Position numbers and translations under genes: made by a program | Notes under the pieces: generated by a model | The model's database searches: none | Told to the model about the DNA's origin: nothing | What the model saw: the letters and a program-made list of their open reading frames with translations, nothing else | Shown: positions 42,983 to 52,625 of the stretch, one piece after another | How the letters are laid out: every line of letters starts with the position of its first letter | Numbering within the stretch: position 1 is the first letter of the stretch | From: an uncultured Planctomycetales bacterium | GTDB taxonomy: Bacteria; Planctomycetota; Planctomycetia; Pirellulales; S012-138 | NCBI GenBank assembly: GCA_937982665.1 | Contig: CALJLD010000084.1 | Location: forward strand, 9,583-73,582 | Reading direction: 5' to 3' | DNA: 64,000 nt

Positions 42983-44143
42983 CTACCCGCTGACGTCAAT
43001 CCGCTCCAGCATCCAATCGGCGATCCGCTTTGCCGCGTGACCATCGCCAAACAAATCGGAGCGAATGATCGCGCTATCCGCGGAACTCTGCGCAGCCCCG
43101 CCGGCGGCCAACTTTGTGAGCACGCTGGAAACCGTGTCGACAATCCGTTCGACCGATGAACCAACCAGGTGGCATTCGGTGGCCTGCAGAACTTCCGGCC
43201 GTTCGGTCGTTTCGCGCATCACTACTACCGGCTTGCCCAGGCTGGCCGCTTCTTCCTGCACGCCGCCGGAATCGGTGAGGATCACGCTCGCCCGATCCAT
43301 CAACCAGACGAACTCCGGATAGGCGGCCGGCTCCACCAGCGTGACATTCGCTTGATCGCCAAGCAACTTGTTGACCGGCTCGCGCACGTTCGGGTTCAAG
43401 TGGACCGGATACAGGAACTGCATTTCCGGAAAGCGCGAGGACAACTGCAAGATCGCCTGACAAATGTTCTCCATGCCGCCGCCGAAGTTCTCACGGCGAT
43501 GTGCGGTGATCAAACACAACGGCGCGTCGCCGGCGAGTTGCGGATGGCGGCCGATCCAGGTTTCGGCATTCGCGCGCTCGCGTTCGATGGTCATTCGCAG
43601 CGCATCGACAACCGTATTGCCGGTGACTTTGACCTGGCTCTCCGGAACGCCTTCGCGAGCCAGGTTCTCGGCCGCTCCGGAGGTTGGCGCGCAGTGCAGC
43701 GTGGCCACAATCCCGGCCACGCGACGATTGAACTCTTCCGGCCAGGGCGCTTGCAGGTTGCCTGTCCGCAGCCCAGCTTCCACATGCACAAACGGCACGT
43801 GTCGATAAAAGGCGATCATCGCCGCGGTCATGACTGTGGTCGTATCGCCTTGAGCGACAATGCAATCCGGCTGCTGCTCGGTCAACAACTCATCAAGCGC
43901 GGTCACCAACTTGGCCGTCAGGCTGGCCAACGTCTGGTTCTCAGACATCACATCCAAGTCGATGTCCGGCGTGATACCAAAGTATTCCAAAATCGGTCGG
44001 GCCATGTGGCGATGCTGACCACTCAAGCACACCACCGGCCGCATCGCATCGGTCCGCGATTGGCACTCAAGAATGACCGGCACCATTTTGATGGCTTCCG
44101 GCCGCGTTCCCAAAATCAACAACGGTCGCAGGAGTTCGGACAT
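42983..44143 (-). CDS. wecB: UDP-N-acetylglucosamine 2-epimerase (non-hydrolysing)
   Basis: A 386-residue GT-B-fold enzyme that interconverts UDP-GlcNAc and UDP-ManNAc for surface polysaccharides. Motifs: GTRPEAIKMVPVI at the N terminus, the active-site Glu region HVEAGLRTGN, FNRRVAGIVATLHCAPT, TGNTVVDAL, LITAHRRENFG, and ILTDSGGVQEEAASLGKPV with VMRETTERPE near the C terminus. The ATG at 44143 is four codons inside a TTG-initiated frame. It is the only exopolysaccharide-type gene in the window. The name wecB follows the family; the actual polymer pathway is unknown. Confidence 0.94.
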   Translation of the reverse strand: MSELLRPLLILGTRPEAIKMVPVILECQSRTDAMRPVVCLSGQHRHMARPILEYFGITPDIDLDVMSENQTLASLTAKLVTALDELLTEQQPDCIVAQGDTTTVMTAAMIAFYRHVPFVHVEAGLRTGNLQAPWPEEFNRRVAGIVATLHCAPTSGAAENLAREGVPESQVKVTGNTVVDALRMTIERERANAETWIGRHPQLAGDAPLCLITAHRRENFGGGMENICQAILQLSSRFPEMQFLYPVHLNPNVREPVNKLLGDQANVTLVEPAAYPEFVWLMDRASVILTDSGGVQEEAASLGKPVVVMRETTERPEVLQATECHLVGSSVERIVDTVSSVLTKLAAGGAAQSSADSAIIRSDLFGDGHAAKRIADWMLERIDVSG

Positions 44144-44324
44144 GCGGTGAATCAATCAAAGTCAGTCAAGTGTGCGCGAGCAAAACCGGCTCGCGCCTGG
44201 CGGTAGATTGTCGACAAATGCGGTCAGGTGCCAAGGCACGCCGCGATGGCAATTTGAATGGCAAACACAAGTCCCCCGGCCTTCGGTCACTCCGGCGAAA
44301 TTAGGTCTCGCCCCAGCGCCCAAC

Positions 44325-44330
44325 TATAAT
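44325..44330 (+). promoter_or_regulatory. -10 box TATAAT upstream of the HEAT-repeat gene pair
   Basis: A consensus TATAAT lies 83 nt before the ATG at 44414. The -35 position (TTAGGT at 18 nt) matches poorly. Confidence 0.4.
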
Positions 44331-44413
44331 GACGCTGAACTCGCAGCGGTCCCTGCAAGTTGCCGGCAAACTTCGCCACATATTGGGCAACGTGTTTCAA
44401 AGGGGGAGACTCG

Positions 44414-46660
44414 ATGGGATGTCACGGCAACCGTCGCTCAAGCATACTCGGCGCGGCCGTCTTGCTCGCCTGGGCGTGTCTGTTGACCGCGCCACGGGCA
44501 ACGTTTGGACAAGCAACGCTTGGACTGGCGCAGCAGGATGATGACCTCTGGCAGATCCTGCTGGACGTGGCCGAGCTGAATTGGACGCCGCCAACAGATG
44601 CTCAACTCAGAGAGCAACTTGTGGGCCAATTGGTTGCTGTCATTGAAGCAGATGACGCCGCGGCCGCCGAGTTAGCGATGCGAGCCTTGACGCAATTGGG
44701 CGAATCCGCCGCGCCGGCGGTGGACGCGCTCTGCGTTCAACTCAACCATCAGAGATATTCCACTCGGGCGTTCGCCGTCGCAGCGTTGGTCGCCATCGGC
44801 AACGCCAGCGTCGCGCCGCTGCGCGCGCACTTACGCCATGACTCACTACGCGTTCAAGCGGCGGCCATCACTGCTTTAGGTCGCATGCAGAAACTTCAAC
44901 TCTCCGATTGCGAACCGTTCCTGTCGGCGTCCGATCCTCGCGTGTGCGGAGCCCTGGCGGGAGCGCTCGGCAACATGAATGCGGAGGCTGTGCCAGATCT
45001 GATCACACTGCTGAACGATGCCGAGCCGGCTGTCTCCGTCGAAGCCGGACGAGCGCTGGCCATCAACCGCAACAACCCTGAGCTGGCCGTCCCGGCGCTG
45101 GCCAAGATGATCGCCAAACCGGATCGCGCCACAGCGATTGCCGAAAGCCTGGCGCGCTATGGCACGGAAGCGCGGTCCGCGGTCCCGGCTTTGATTCGTG
45201 GGCCGGAAGGCTTGCCGACGGAGTACTCGTACGATGAGTACGCCTATCACGATCTTGGACGGAACGTGTTGCAGCACATTGGTCCTCCGAGTGCCAGCGA
45301 GCTTCCGCAATTAATTCCTCTGCTAAGTCACGAAGACGAAGAAGTTCAAACGTTGGCTGCCGCAGCGATTGGTTTGATGGGTTTGGAAGGAGCGCCTGCA
45401 GCCGACGCGCTCGAGAAAACTATCGATTTGATCTTCGAACGCTACGCGGAAGAACTCAAGAATGATCCGGATGACGAGGACTACAACGCGGCGAGTATCC
45501 TCTACGTGCAGGAAATGCTTGCGACCGCCCTGTGGCACGTGACGCGTGACACGGATCGCTTCCTGGCTGCGATAGACAGGATTGTTGAAGGCGGCGGGGT
45601 TTATTCGCCGACCTCAGGCACATATGACCCAGACCCTCCGTGGTTGCAATTCGCGGATGAAGACCAGCTCAAGTTGTCACCATTTCTCAGCGGCGAGGAC
45701 GAAGCGTGGCGCGCGGTCGCTCAGAACGCAATGCGCTGGATCGGCCTAACCGGCACTTGGCGACTGGAAGACATCAAGCAATTCGTCGCTGAAGCCGAAG
45801 CACAAGAGATTCATCTCGCTTCATTTCTAATCTCGAAAGCCAATCGCGAGATCGCTAACGCCGTGATTCCCATTCTGCTGGAGCGCTACCGCTCGGACGA
45901 ATTGTCCGCCGGAGAAATTGCCACTTGGGCCCGGCGGCTGGGTCTCTATACAGAGGAACTGAGGCAAGTCTATTGGGAAGAGTTAAACGCAGCGAGGGAC
46001 GGCCATGCTGTTCGAGCCGGAATTGAAGCCCTCGTCGCGCATGGCGATCCGGACGATGAGAGGGCTGCGATCAAGTTCATGATCGAGTTGCAATCGAATT
46101 CGCTCATGTCGCATCGCAGTAAAGCAGACCTGCTGGCGAAACACACGCCAACGCCGGAACTTGCCATCCCTTACCTTGAGCAATGTCTGACGTTCAGCGA
46201 TATCTGGACTGTTCACGGGGCAGCCAGGGCCTTGGGAGCTTATGGTGAGCGTGCAGAGCAATCCGTTCCCAAGCTGACGGCGTTGCTGGACGCCGAACAC
46301 ACCGAGCCCCGACTTCAGGCAGGTGCTTCGATCTACCAGATCACTGGCGACACAACTCCGCTTGCAGAAGAACTGACCGAGCTCATGGCCGGTGACCGCT
46401 TCAGCCAGTTTCCGGCGTTAAGGGCGATCACCGAACTTGGCCCTGCCGCGGTGCCCTTTCAGCACTTTGTGCTTGATGTGCTTAAGGATCATGATCCGGT
46501 CATCACCGACAATCTTATCCTCACATTGGCCGCGATTGACTCGCCTGAAACGAGAGCCGCGCTGGAAGAACTGGCTCAGGGAAATGATTGGGCGATCCAG
46601 AAACTCGTGCAAAAGGCACGACGAGAGCAGAACGAATCAAGCGCAGGAGGAAACGAATAA
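44414..46660 (+). CDS. Secreted HEAT-repeat protein
   Basis: A 748-residue exported protein built of HEAT/PBS-lyase-type alpha-helical repeats. A signal peptide (SILGAAVLLAWACLLTAPRA) follows the ATG at 44414, which has GGGGGAG just upstream. Repeats recur at ~35 residues with A-V-P-x-L cores: ESAAPAVDALCVQLNHQR, AVPDLITLLNDAEPAVSVEA, AVPALAKMIAKPDRATAIAE, QSVPKLTALLDAEHTEPRLQ. Such solenoids are protein-binding scaffolds. The stop codon overlaps the start of the next gene (TAATG) and the ribosome site for that gene lies inside this frame, so the two products are probably made in fixed proportion and may interact. Confidence 0.82.
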   Translation: MGCHGNRRSSILGAAVLLAWACLLTAPRATFGQATLGLAQQDDDLWQILLDVAELNWTPPTDAQLREQLVGQLVAVIEADDAAAAELAMRALTQLGESAAPAVDALCVQLNHQRYSTRAFAVAALVAIGNASVAPLRAHLRHDSLRVQAAAITALGRMQKLQLSDCEPFLSASDPRVCGALAGALGNMNAEAVPDLITLLNDAEPAVSVEAGRALAINRNNPELAVPALAKMIAKPDRATAIAESLARYGTEARSAVPALIRGPEGLPTEYSYDEYAYHDLGRNVLQHIGPPSASELPQLIPLLSHEDEEVQTLAAAAIGLMGLEGAPAADALEKTIDLIFERYAEELKNDPDDEDYNAASILYVQEMLATALWHVTRDTDRFLAAIDRIVEGGGVYSPTSGTYDPDPPWLQFADEDQLKLSPFLSGEDEAWRAVAQNAMRWIGLTGTWRLEDIKQFVAEAEAQEIHLASFLISKANREIANAVIPILLERYRSDELSAGEIATWARRLGLYTEELRQVYWEELNAARDGHAVRAGIEALVAHGDPDDERAAIKFMIELQSNSLMSHRSKADLLAKHTPTPELAIPYLEQCLTFSDIWTVHGAARALGAYGERAEQSVPKLTALLDAEHTEPRLQAGASIYQITGDTTPLAEELTELMAGDRFSQFPALRAITELGPAAVPFQHFVLDVLKDHDPVITDNLILTLAAIDSPETRAALEELAQGNDWAIQKLVQKARREQNESSAGGNE

Positions 46661-48003
46661 TGCTGGTTGTCCACAACGTTAGCCTTCGGATGCTCCTGAC
46701 CCTGTTGACCGTTGCCTTCATGACTCACGGCGAAGTCGCTTTCGCGAAACAGGAACAAGATGTTGAAATCCGAGCAGGCAGAATCAGCTTTCAGGAAGAT
46801 GAGGATTCTTGGACGCAGCAGCAGGAGTTTGTTGTCGTCCGAGGTTTCGCGGGGCGCCCGACGCAAGAGACGCTGGACCTCGTTAGCGTCGATTGGGCCC
46901 CATTGAAGTCAGCAGGGCGCGGCCGATCCGTGACTGTGCACGGAACGCTGCGTGTGCCAATTGAAGGTGGACAAAACACGCGCCCCGTCGACTGGTTCCA
47001 AGGCATTACTGTGTGCGTGGTCGGATACCCCGACGGGGAAGCTGACTGGTCAAAGGGAATTGGTGGGGACTTTACCATTTGGGAGTCCGGCCTTGTGAAC
47101 CGGGATGGCACGTTTGAACTTCGCCTGGACTTGCGCGAAGCGGACCACAATCCATTGCAAGCGCAAGCGTTTCAGTTTGGGCTGGCCTTGGCGGAGCATT
47201 CCAAAACTGCCGACGGCGGTTGGCACGTGGAATGGAACTCAAAGCATCCAGCGACTACCAGCTCTGTCTATATGCGAGAGACTCCTGACTTGTCGTATAT
47301 TGCATGGGAGGTCCAGCTGCTTGATCCAGCGTCAGAATGGCCATTCGATGACTATGACACAACCAAGTTCATTCGCGCGGCCAACGCATTGCGTACACTG
47401 GGGAAAGAGGAGGCGCTCGCGAAGTTGGAAGAGTACACGCGACTCACCAGCGGACTGTGGCGTCCCGGCGAACAGGACATCATCTTCTGGATCATCCGCG
47501 GCATCTTTGAGCCGATTCAGCTTGGGGAGCAGATTCCCGAACCGTTGGTCGGTATTTACACGATGGACTACCATTCGCGAAAGAACGTCGCCTGGCCCAT
47601 CCGGCCGATGGCAACCGCGCGAGATATCCCGTTTATGGTCGGGCGTACGATCCCAGGCAGAAGCGGGATTCCAGATCATCCTTCTTCTCACATCCATTGG
47701 GCCCGCTTACATGGCGTGCTGCGCGATGAGCCGATCACGCCGTCGGCCAATCCCGTATTGGCGGCGGAGGAGATCTTCAACAGCCCTCGGTTTGAGCTGC
47801 TTCAAGATTATGAACTGGGCAACGCCCGCGCATCGGCTCGCCGTCAAGCTGTCGCCATGTTGCAAGGCGTTGTCGAGGACTTGCCGCCCTTGGGCTTCTA
47901 CGATTCCCTCGCCGACGAGCAATGGCAAGAGTTGCTGGAACGCACCAGCAAGATGGATATCCGTTGGGATGCTGAGCAGCAGAAGTTTGTGCTGCATGAG
48001 TGA
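46660..48003 (+). CDS. Secreted protein of unknown function, coupled to the HEAT-repeat gene
   Basis: A 447-residue exported protein. The N terminus LRMLLTLLTVAFMTHGEVAFA is a Sec signal. The mature part starts with a stretch of beta strands (VTVHGTLRVPIEGGQN; VCVVGYPDGEADWS) and later helices (ALRTLGKEEALAKLEEYTRL). No Cys pairs, metal motif or known domain are seen. The start codon shares one base with the upstream stop (TAATG) and AGGAGG lies 10 nt before it, inside the upstream gene. A longer frame begins at 46588, but the signal peptide supports 46660. An alternative frame through 47105-48007 is a shadow. Confidence 0.75.
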   Translation: MLVVHNVSLRMLLTLLTVAFMTHGEVAFAKQEQDVEIRAGRISFQEDEDSWTQQQEFVVVRGFAGRPTQETLDLVSVDWAPLKSAGRGRSVTVHGTLRVPIEGGQNTRPVDWFQGITVCVVGYPDGEADWSKGIGGDFTIWESGLVNRDGTFELRLDLREADHNPLQAQAFQFGLALAEHSKTADGGWHVEWNSKHPATTSSVYMRETPDLSYIAWEVQLLDPASEWPFDDYDTTKFIRAANALRTLGKEEALAKLEEYTRLTSGLWRPGEQDIIFWIIRGIFEPIQLGEQIPEPLVGIYTMDYHSRKNVAWPIRPMATARDIPFMVGRTIPGRSGIPDHPSSHIHWARLHGVLRDEPITPSANPVLAAEEIFNSPRFELLQDYELGNARASARRQAVAMLQGVVEDLPPLGFYDSLADEQWQELLERTSKMDIRWDAEQQKFVLHE

Positions 48004-48549
48004 ATAGAGCTTGGCGTGCTATTGCTGCCTAGACCGGCAGTGATTCGCCTCGGCATTCAAAGAGGGTTCATTCGCATCAAGAAGGTTATTCGGCGTCGCG
48101 AACCTCTGCCGCATGCAAGGCATGCCAACACCAAGATCTCGTCAGCCATAGCCGGACCTGCAGGTCTGCTACGCAGTCCTGCTTGAGGCGTATACATCGC
48201 ATGCGCGCCCGTCAAGTTTTTTGAAATCCACGAGTTGGTGGACATGCTAGTGCGAAACACACCGTTCAAACCTGGGGACAACAACACGAAATCCCTGTGA
48301 TATTCGCGGTGAGCGCGCCTGCGATATTCTCGCGTTTGCCATCAATTCGCCTTCACGGCGGAGTGCTCTGCGCTTGCCGCCCCAAGTTTTTTCTGGAAAC
48401 TCGCCTTGCCCACTGCGCAGCATTCGTGGGAATTTGCCCTTTCGCTCTTTGACAATTCCGATTCGAAAGCCAAGCTGGGGGTCTAAACGAAGAACCAACA
48501 TCGCGCTTGAGTGCGATTCTTTCCACAGTATGCCCTGCCAATCGCTGCC
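48004..48549. other. Intergenic region before the TIM-barrel isomerase gene
   Basis: No supported gene in 546 bp. A CTGCC...GGCAG hairpin occurs just after the previous stop (about 48029-48044), a possible terminator without a T tract. A GATATTC-containing motif occurs twice around 48298-48335. TTGACA is present at 48449-48454 but lacks a fitting -10 box. Confidence 0.4.
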
Positions 48550-49395
48550 ATGAAGCTCGCTTTCAGCTCCAACGCCTACATGCATTTCCCCTTCGATCAG
48601 GCTTCCGCCCGAATTGCCGAGTTGGGCTATGCCGGAATCGAGATCATGGCCGACGTCCCGCACGCGTGGCCGGCAGGGTTGTTGGATTCTCAGAAGCAGT
48701 CACTGCGTGACGCTTTGGCATCCAGCAATCTTGCCATCTCCAACGTGAACGCGTTCATGATGAATGCGATTGCGGACCCGCGGCAGCCGTACTGGCATCC
48801 ATCCTGGATCGAAGCGCCTGAGTATCGGGCCATTCGCCGTGAGCATACCAAGCGGGCATTGCAGCTGGCCGCCGACATCGGCGCGCCGCACATCACAACC
48901 GAGCCTGGCGGGCCTTTAGCTCCAGGACAATCCTGGAGCGCAGCCGCGGACATCTTTTACGAAGAGTTGATGCCATGCATCGAAGAAGCTGAGCGGCTGG
49001 GCGTGGGGCTGTTGATCGAGCCGGAGCCGGGCTTGATGATCGAGCGTTTCGACCAGTATCTGGAATTCGTCAGCCGGATTAAGTCATCGGCCGTCGGGCT
49101 CAACTTCGATATCGGGCACGCCTATTGTGTGAGTGAAGACCCACAAGATTGGGTCGCCCAGATGGCCCCACATACGCGGCATTATCACCTGGAAGACATC
49201 GCGGCCACACGCGTGCACGAGCATCTCATCCCCGGACGCGGCGCGATTGACTTTGAAGCCACGATGAGGGCAATCAAGGAAACCGGTTACGACGGCTGGC
49301 TCACCGTCGAGCTCTATCCTTACATCGCCAATCCGGACGAAGCGGCTCAAGAAGCGAAATCCTACCTGGCCGCGATGCTGGAACAAATTGCCTGA
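48550..49395 (+). CDS. Xylose isomerase-like TIM-barrel (sugar phosphate isomerase/epimerase) protein
   Basis: A 281-residue protein of the AP endonuclease 2/xylose isomerase-like superfamily. The start at 48550 matches the family (MKLAFSSNAYMHFPFDQAS). The eight-stranded barrel shows metal-ligand acidic residues and His on strand ends: Glu in LLIEPEPGLM, Asp/His in LNFDIGHAYC, His in HYHLEDI, and Glu in LTVELYPY. Members isomerise or epimerise sugars and hydroxy acids, or act in lipid-like and cyclitol pathways; the specific substrate is open. It is convergent with the Ala-rich small protein gene, with 6 nt between stops. Confidence 0.87.
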   Translation: MKLAFSSNAYMHFPFDQASARIAELGYAGIEIMADVPHAWPAGLLDSQKQSLRDALASSNLAISNVNAFMMNAIADPRQPYWHPSWIEAPEYRAIRREHTKRALQLAADIGAPHITTEPGGPLAPGQSWSAAADIFYEELMPCIEEAERLGVGLLIEPEPGLMIERFDQYLEFVSRIKSSAVGLNFDIGHAYCVSEDPQDWVAQMAPHTRHYHLEDIAATRVHEHLIPGRGAIDFEATMRAIKETGYDGWLTVELYPYIANPDEAAQEAKSYLAAMLEQIA

Positions 49396-49401
49396 CGTTT
49401 A

Positions 49402-49833
49402 TCAGGCGGTTGCGTTGATGTTCACACCCACGGTTGGAGCAACGCCTGAGGCCTGACCGTAGGCTTGTTGTGCATCGTTGGCCCCGAAGGACGCGTGAAA
49501 CGAAACCGACGGACCATTTTGCGGCGCTAGCATTCCCAACGCGGCAAGTCCCAGCAACAACTTGGCGGTTGAAGACTTGTCGTCTTCGCCATCCTGTTCT
49601 CCAAAAAGCAAAGCCAACAAGAGAGCGGAAGCCAACGATTGCAGCCCTCCGCCGCCTTGGGCTTCGCCAGCGAACTCAGCCGCGGAGTTTTCCACTCCGG
49701 GCGCGCCTGCCAGCTCTGTTGGGGTTTCCGCGGACGTGGGAGCTTGGGGACCTGCTGCCTGTTGGGGAGCTGCTGCCTGTTGAGGCGTGGCGGCGGGGGT
49801 TGCTCCGGCAGAGACGGGTTGGACGGAACTCAT
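49402..49833 (-). CDS. Ala/Gln/Pro-rich small protein of unknown function
   Basis: A 143-residue protein without a signal peptide. The first ~55 residues are low-complexity (ATPQQAAAPQQAAGPQAPTS), then a Gly stretch leads to two amphipathic/hydrophobic segments (LQSLASALLLALLFG and SSTAKLLLGLAALGMLA) separated by an acidic linker (EQDGEDDK). The C terminus is Gly/Ala/Asn-rich. The composition resembles secreted harpin-like or surface-interaction proteins, but there is no identifiable motif. A longer frame from an ATG at 49932 would add 33 residues; neither start has a clear ribosome site. Confidence 0.5.
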   Translation of the reverse strand: MSSVQPVSAGATPAATPQQAAAPQQAAGPQAPTSAETPTELAGAPGVENSAAEFAGEAQGGGGLQSLASALLLALLFGEQDGEDDKSSTAKLLLGLAALGMLAPQNGPSVSFHASFGANDAQQAYGQASGVAPTVGVNINATA

Positions 49834-50185
49834 GGCAGGCTCGTGCGGGTCATGCGGCAAGAAAAGCGGGTGTTCCCAATCAGGAAGCAAGCCGCAGGCC
49901 GATCGAACCAGCGAGTTGGAGATCTGACCCATTGGGGCCGCAAGCTGCGGCTACCGCTGGACTAAGGGCACAAGTCTCCGCAGGGGCGCTATCAACAATC
50001 CATCGCAAAGTGTTGCCTTTTGGCAACGATTGTTGCCAGGCGTCAACAGCGGCAAGGTCTATTCGCGCGGTGAACACTGCAACCACGCCGTCCGTACGGA
50101 TCAATGGGCGGAAAGCAGCCTATTCCGCACAAGATCGAGTCGTACACTGGAGTAAGTCACTCCGCCCTCAAGCATCTATTGGTCT
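49834..50185. other. Divergent intergenic region upstream of the DUF1573 gene
   Basis: A 352-bp divergent spacer. It contains a perfect GTTGCC-TTTT-GGCAAC hairpin (50012-50027). No promoter can be called with confidence and no gene is supported. Confidence 0.4.
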
Positions 50186-51415
50186 ATGAAAGCTCTTATT
50201 GCAGCCATCACCGCGGCGGCGCTGGGTTCGGTCCTTGGCTACGGGTTGGCCAGTTACTCAAGTGGTAGGACAACCGGGTTTGATGTCCTGGCGCCGCTTT
50301 ACGCCGCCGAGACCGATCCATGGTTGGAACCGCTTGAAGGCGAACAGCAGCCAAAACTCGTCATTGATGACGATAATTTCGATCTGGGTATTTTGCCTTT
50401 GGATGCCACGGTCTCGCATGAGTTCGTGATTTCCAATCAGGGCGATGCCCCATTACGGCTTCGCGCTGATCAGATCATCTACGAAGAATATGAGTTCAAG
50501 TTGGAGAAGAATGAGCTGGCTCCCAATGAGTCAACAACTCTTCGCATTTGGTGGACGCCCAGGTCCAGCGACGCCCAAGGCACCTGGACGCCAATGGATT
50601 CGGCCGGCCCATTCACGCAGTTGATTTCCGTTTCTTCCAATGACCCGGAAGTTCCTCGAAAGCTGCTGGCCGTTCAAGGGATTCATGTTCCGCCTGCGGC
50701 GATTGAGAAGTCGGAATTTGCTTTGGGACTGTGCGACCCTGATGCCGAACAGAAGCTGGAAACTCTTGTCTATGTGTATCACACGGACAATCTTCAACTG
50801 CAAACTCCGCAGATGATGAATGGCAGCCTGGCCGAGTTCTTCAGCGTTGCGACTGAGCCGCTGTCCGCTGAGGAATTACAACAACTGCCCGGCGAGTTTG
50901 GCCTCAGGCCGAAGTCCGGCTTTCGCGTCAGCGTGACGCTCAAGGCGGGGCTCCCGATGGGCGAGTTTCAGCAACGGATTGTGCTGCCGTTTATCCCGCG
51001 TTCAAAGCTGGAAGTGGGTATCGATGTAACCGGTGCCGTGAAGTCCGATATGCGCTTGGGTGGGAGGAACTGGCACAGTCGTCTGAAAGTGCTGGACTTC
51101 AGCGGCGTTCAAGCACAAGACGGTGCAACCGCCGAAATGGCCGTGTTTGTCACAGGCGAATTTCGCGACAAATTCAACTTGAGATTCACCGGCGCTGAAC
51201 CCAGCTTCCTCACGGTGAACATCTACGAGCCCACAGAAACGGCCGATGGTCAGACGGCGATCTATGTCATTCAAGGGGTCGTTCCGCCCAACTCGCCCCC
51301 GGTGGAACTGGCCGGCCCGCTGGAAGGTAGCGAATACGGGATTCTTCGATTTGAGACGGATCATCCTCGATTGCGAACATTTGAGATCGCTGTGCGGCTA
51401 ACCGTCTATCAGTAA
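50186..51415 (+). CDS. Exported DUF1573-type protein
   Basis: A 409-residue exported protein with an N-terminal signal or anchor (LIAAITAAALGSVLGYGLAS). The first third carries a DUF1573-like Ig-fold domain: FDLGILPLDATVSHEFVISN is the classic start (F-D-x-G-x-I/L...V-x-H-x-F-x-x-x-N), followed by GDAPLRLRADQI and ISVSSNDPEVPRKLLAV. A second, similar beta-sandwich appears further on (GLCDPDAEQKLETLVYVYHT). The domain is frequent in planctomycete exoproteins and probably mediates binding rather than catalysis. The ATG at 50186 opens directly on the signal sequence. Confidence 0.82.
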   Translation: MKALIAAITAAALGSVLGYGLASYSSGRTTGFDVLAPLYAAETDPWLEPLEGEQQPKLVIDDDNFDLGILPLDATVSHEFVISNQGDAPLRLRADQIIYEEYEFKLEKNELAPNESTTLRIWWTPRSSDAQGTWTPMDSAGPFTQLISVSSNDPEVPRKLLAVQGIHVPPAAIEKSEFALGLCDPDAEQKLETLVYVYHTDNLQLQTPQMMNGSLAEFFSVATEPLSAEELQQLPGEFGLRPKSGFRVSVTLKAGLPMGEFQQRIVLPFIPRSKLEVGIDVTGAVKSDMRLGGRNWHSRLKVLDFSGVQAQDGATAEMAVFVTGEFRDKFNLRFTGAEPSFLTVNIYEPTETADGQTAIYVIQGVVPPNSPPVELAGPLEGSEYGILRFETDHPRLRTFEIAVRLTVYQ

Positions 51416-52204
51416 GGGATTTGCGCTGCTGACGACCGTGTTTGTCAGAAAAATGCCACAAAAACGGGCCTGAGCGTAATTCGCATTGAACTTCACGCTA
51501 GCGGAATGCGTAAGTCTGTGTACGCCAACGCTTATCGGCAATTCACCTTGCTGGTTTGACCTGGCACAAGTGCTTTGATGACAATGACTTGCGGCTCTCG
51601 CAGGCCATTGTTCGATTTGTTTGGTCCGTACCGTCGTGCCTGCCGCAACAAAGGAGATTGGTTCTTGGCTCTTCGATCCGGTCGGCAAGCCAGATTGACG
51701 CGCGTGTTCGCGAAGTAGAGCCCACGGCAAAGAAAGCATGATTCAACAAAAAGCGTTCTTAACCACTTCGTGTTAAGGGCGACGGGAATCAGACCAAAAG
51801 AGTACGAAATTGGTTGGAACGCACCCTGTTTCGGAAGCGCGTTTGCGATGCCAAACAGGTGGGCTCCAACCTTTTTCGTTCTTGCACCACTCTCAAACGC
51901 CCCCACCCGATTCCGAAAGCTGCCGCCAGGAACCTGAGTTTTTGGGGAATAAGTTGGGCTTCGACGGATCGTCTTAACGGTCTGGCAACTCTCGCGCGAG
52001 TTTCTGCTGTACCTCAGCAGCATCGAAAACTGCGATCTTTCGCCAGCGCCAAAACGTATTGGTAATTCAGAATACGATCGTTGCGTTAGCAATGTGACTC
52101 GTCAGAATAGAGGCAGGTCGCACTCGAAAAGTAGTGCGGATTGGGCAGTTCGTTTCGCAAGCCGTTCTCCAAATCGGCCACTATCAATTTCAGAAGGAAA
52201 AAGC
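51416..52204. other. Large intergenic region upstream of the micro-lipoprotein array
   Basis: Nearly 790 bp with no supported gene. A minus-strand frame (51532-52092) is the longest but its product is Arg/Ser-rich without motifs and I do not accept it. The region probably holds the promoter of the first lipoprotein gene; I cannot point to a convincing box pair. Confidence 0.4.
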
Positions 52205-52375
52205 ATGTCCCGTTTGTTCTTGGCATTTGCCATCGTGTTTGGTTTGAGCTTTGTCAGCATGGGTGTTGTCGGTTGTGGCGATTCGGCCGCTGTCAACAAG
52301 CCCGCCCCGAAGGACGCCGGCCCAGCGCCGAAGGAAGATGCTTCCGCCGAAGACGAAATGAAAGTCGACGACTAA
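52205..52375 (+). CDS. Micro-lipoprotein 1
   Basis: A 56-residue lipoprotein. The ATG at 52205 has AAGGAAAAAGC upstream. The signal sequence (RLFLAFAIVFGLSFVSMGV) ends in the lipobox VVGC, lipidation at Cys24, followed by GDSAAVNKPAP and an acidic tail (EDASAEDEMKVDD). The predicted mature peptide is only ~33 residues. It is the first of three tandem genes with the same layout (GCGD/E, then V-N after four to five residues). It has its own terminator at 52522. Function is unknown; small lipoproteins of this size include entericidin-like peptides, but no sequence match is evident. Confidence 0.75.
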   Translation: MSRLFLAFAIVFGLSFVSMGVVGCGDSAAVNKPAPKDAGPAPKEDASAEDEMKVDD

Positions 52376-52521
52376 TTTGCAATAGGCATGTTGCCGGCAG
52401 TGGATCTGCGCTGCCATGGTGAACACTTCACTTCGATGGACAACGCCAGAAGAAATGGCGTGTGGAGTCCTGACTTGCTGAGGTGATCAACCCACAACGC
52501 ACATGACGTTCAGCGTGAAAA

Positions 52522-52549
52522 ACGGCCCGCACATTGCGGGTCGTTTTTG
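52522..52549 (+). terminator. Intrinsic terminator after micro-lipoprotein 1
   Basis: ACGGCCCGCA (52522-52531) pairs with TGCGGGTCGT (52535-52544), ten pairs with one G-U, closed by a CAT loop and followed by TTTTTG. It lies about 145 nt after the stop. Confidence 0.85.
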
Positions 52550-52625
52550 TTTGAACACATCGCATGGTTGGCAACGTACTGCCAACTAGAAACGGCCACA
52601 AACATCTTTCTGCAAAGGGCAAAAC

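Noticed and set aside
47105..48007. A 300-codon frame inside the gene at 46660-48003
   Set aside because: Ser/Arg-rich shadow; the other frame has a signal peptide and a coupled start.
51532..52092. A 186-codon minus-strand frame before the lipoprotein array
   Set aside because: No ribosome site, no signal or motif, and Arg/Ser-rich composition.
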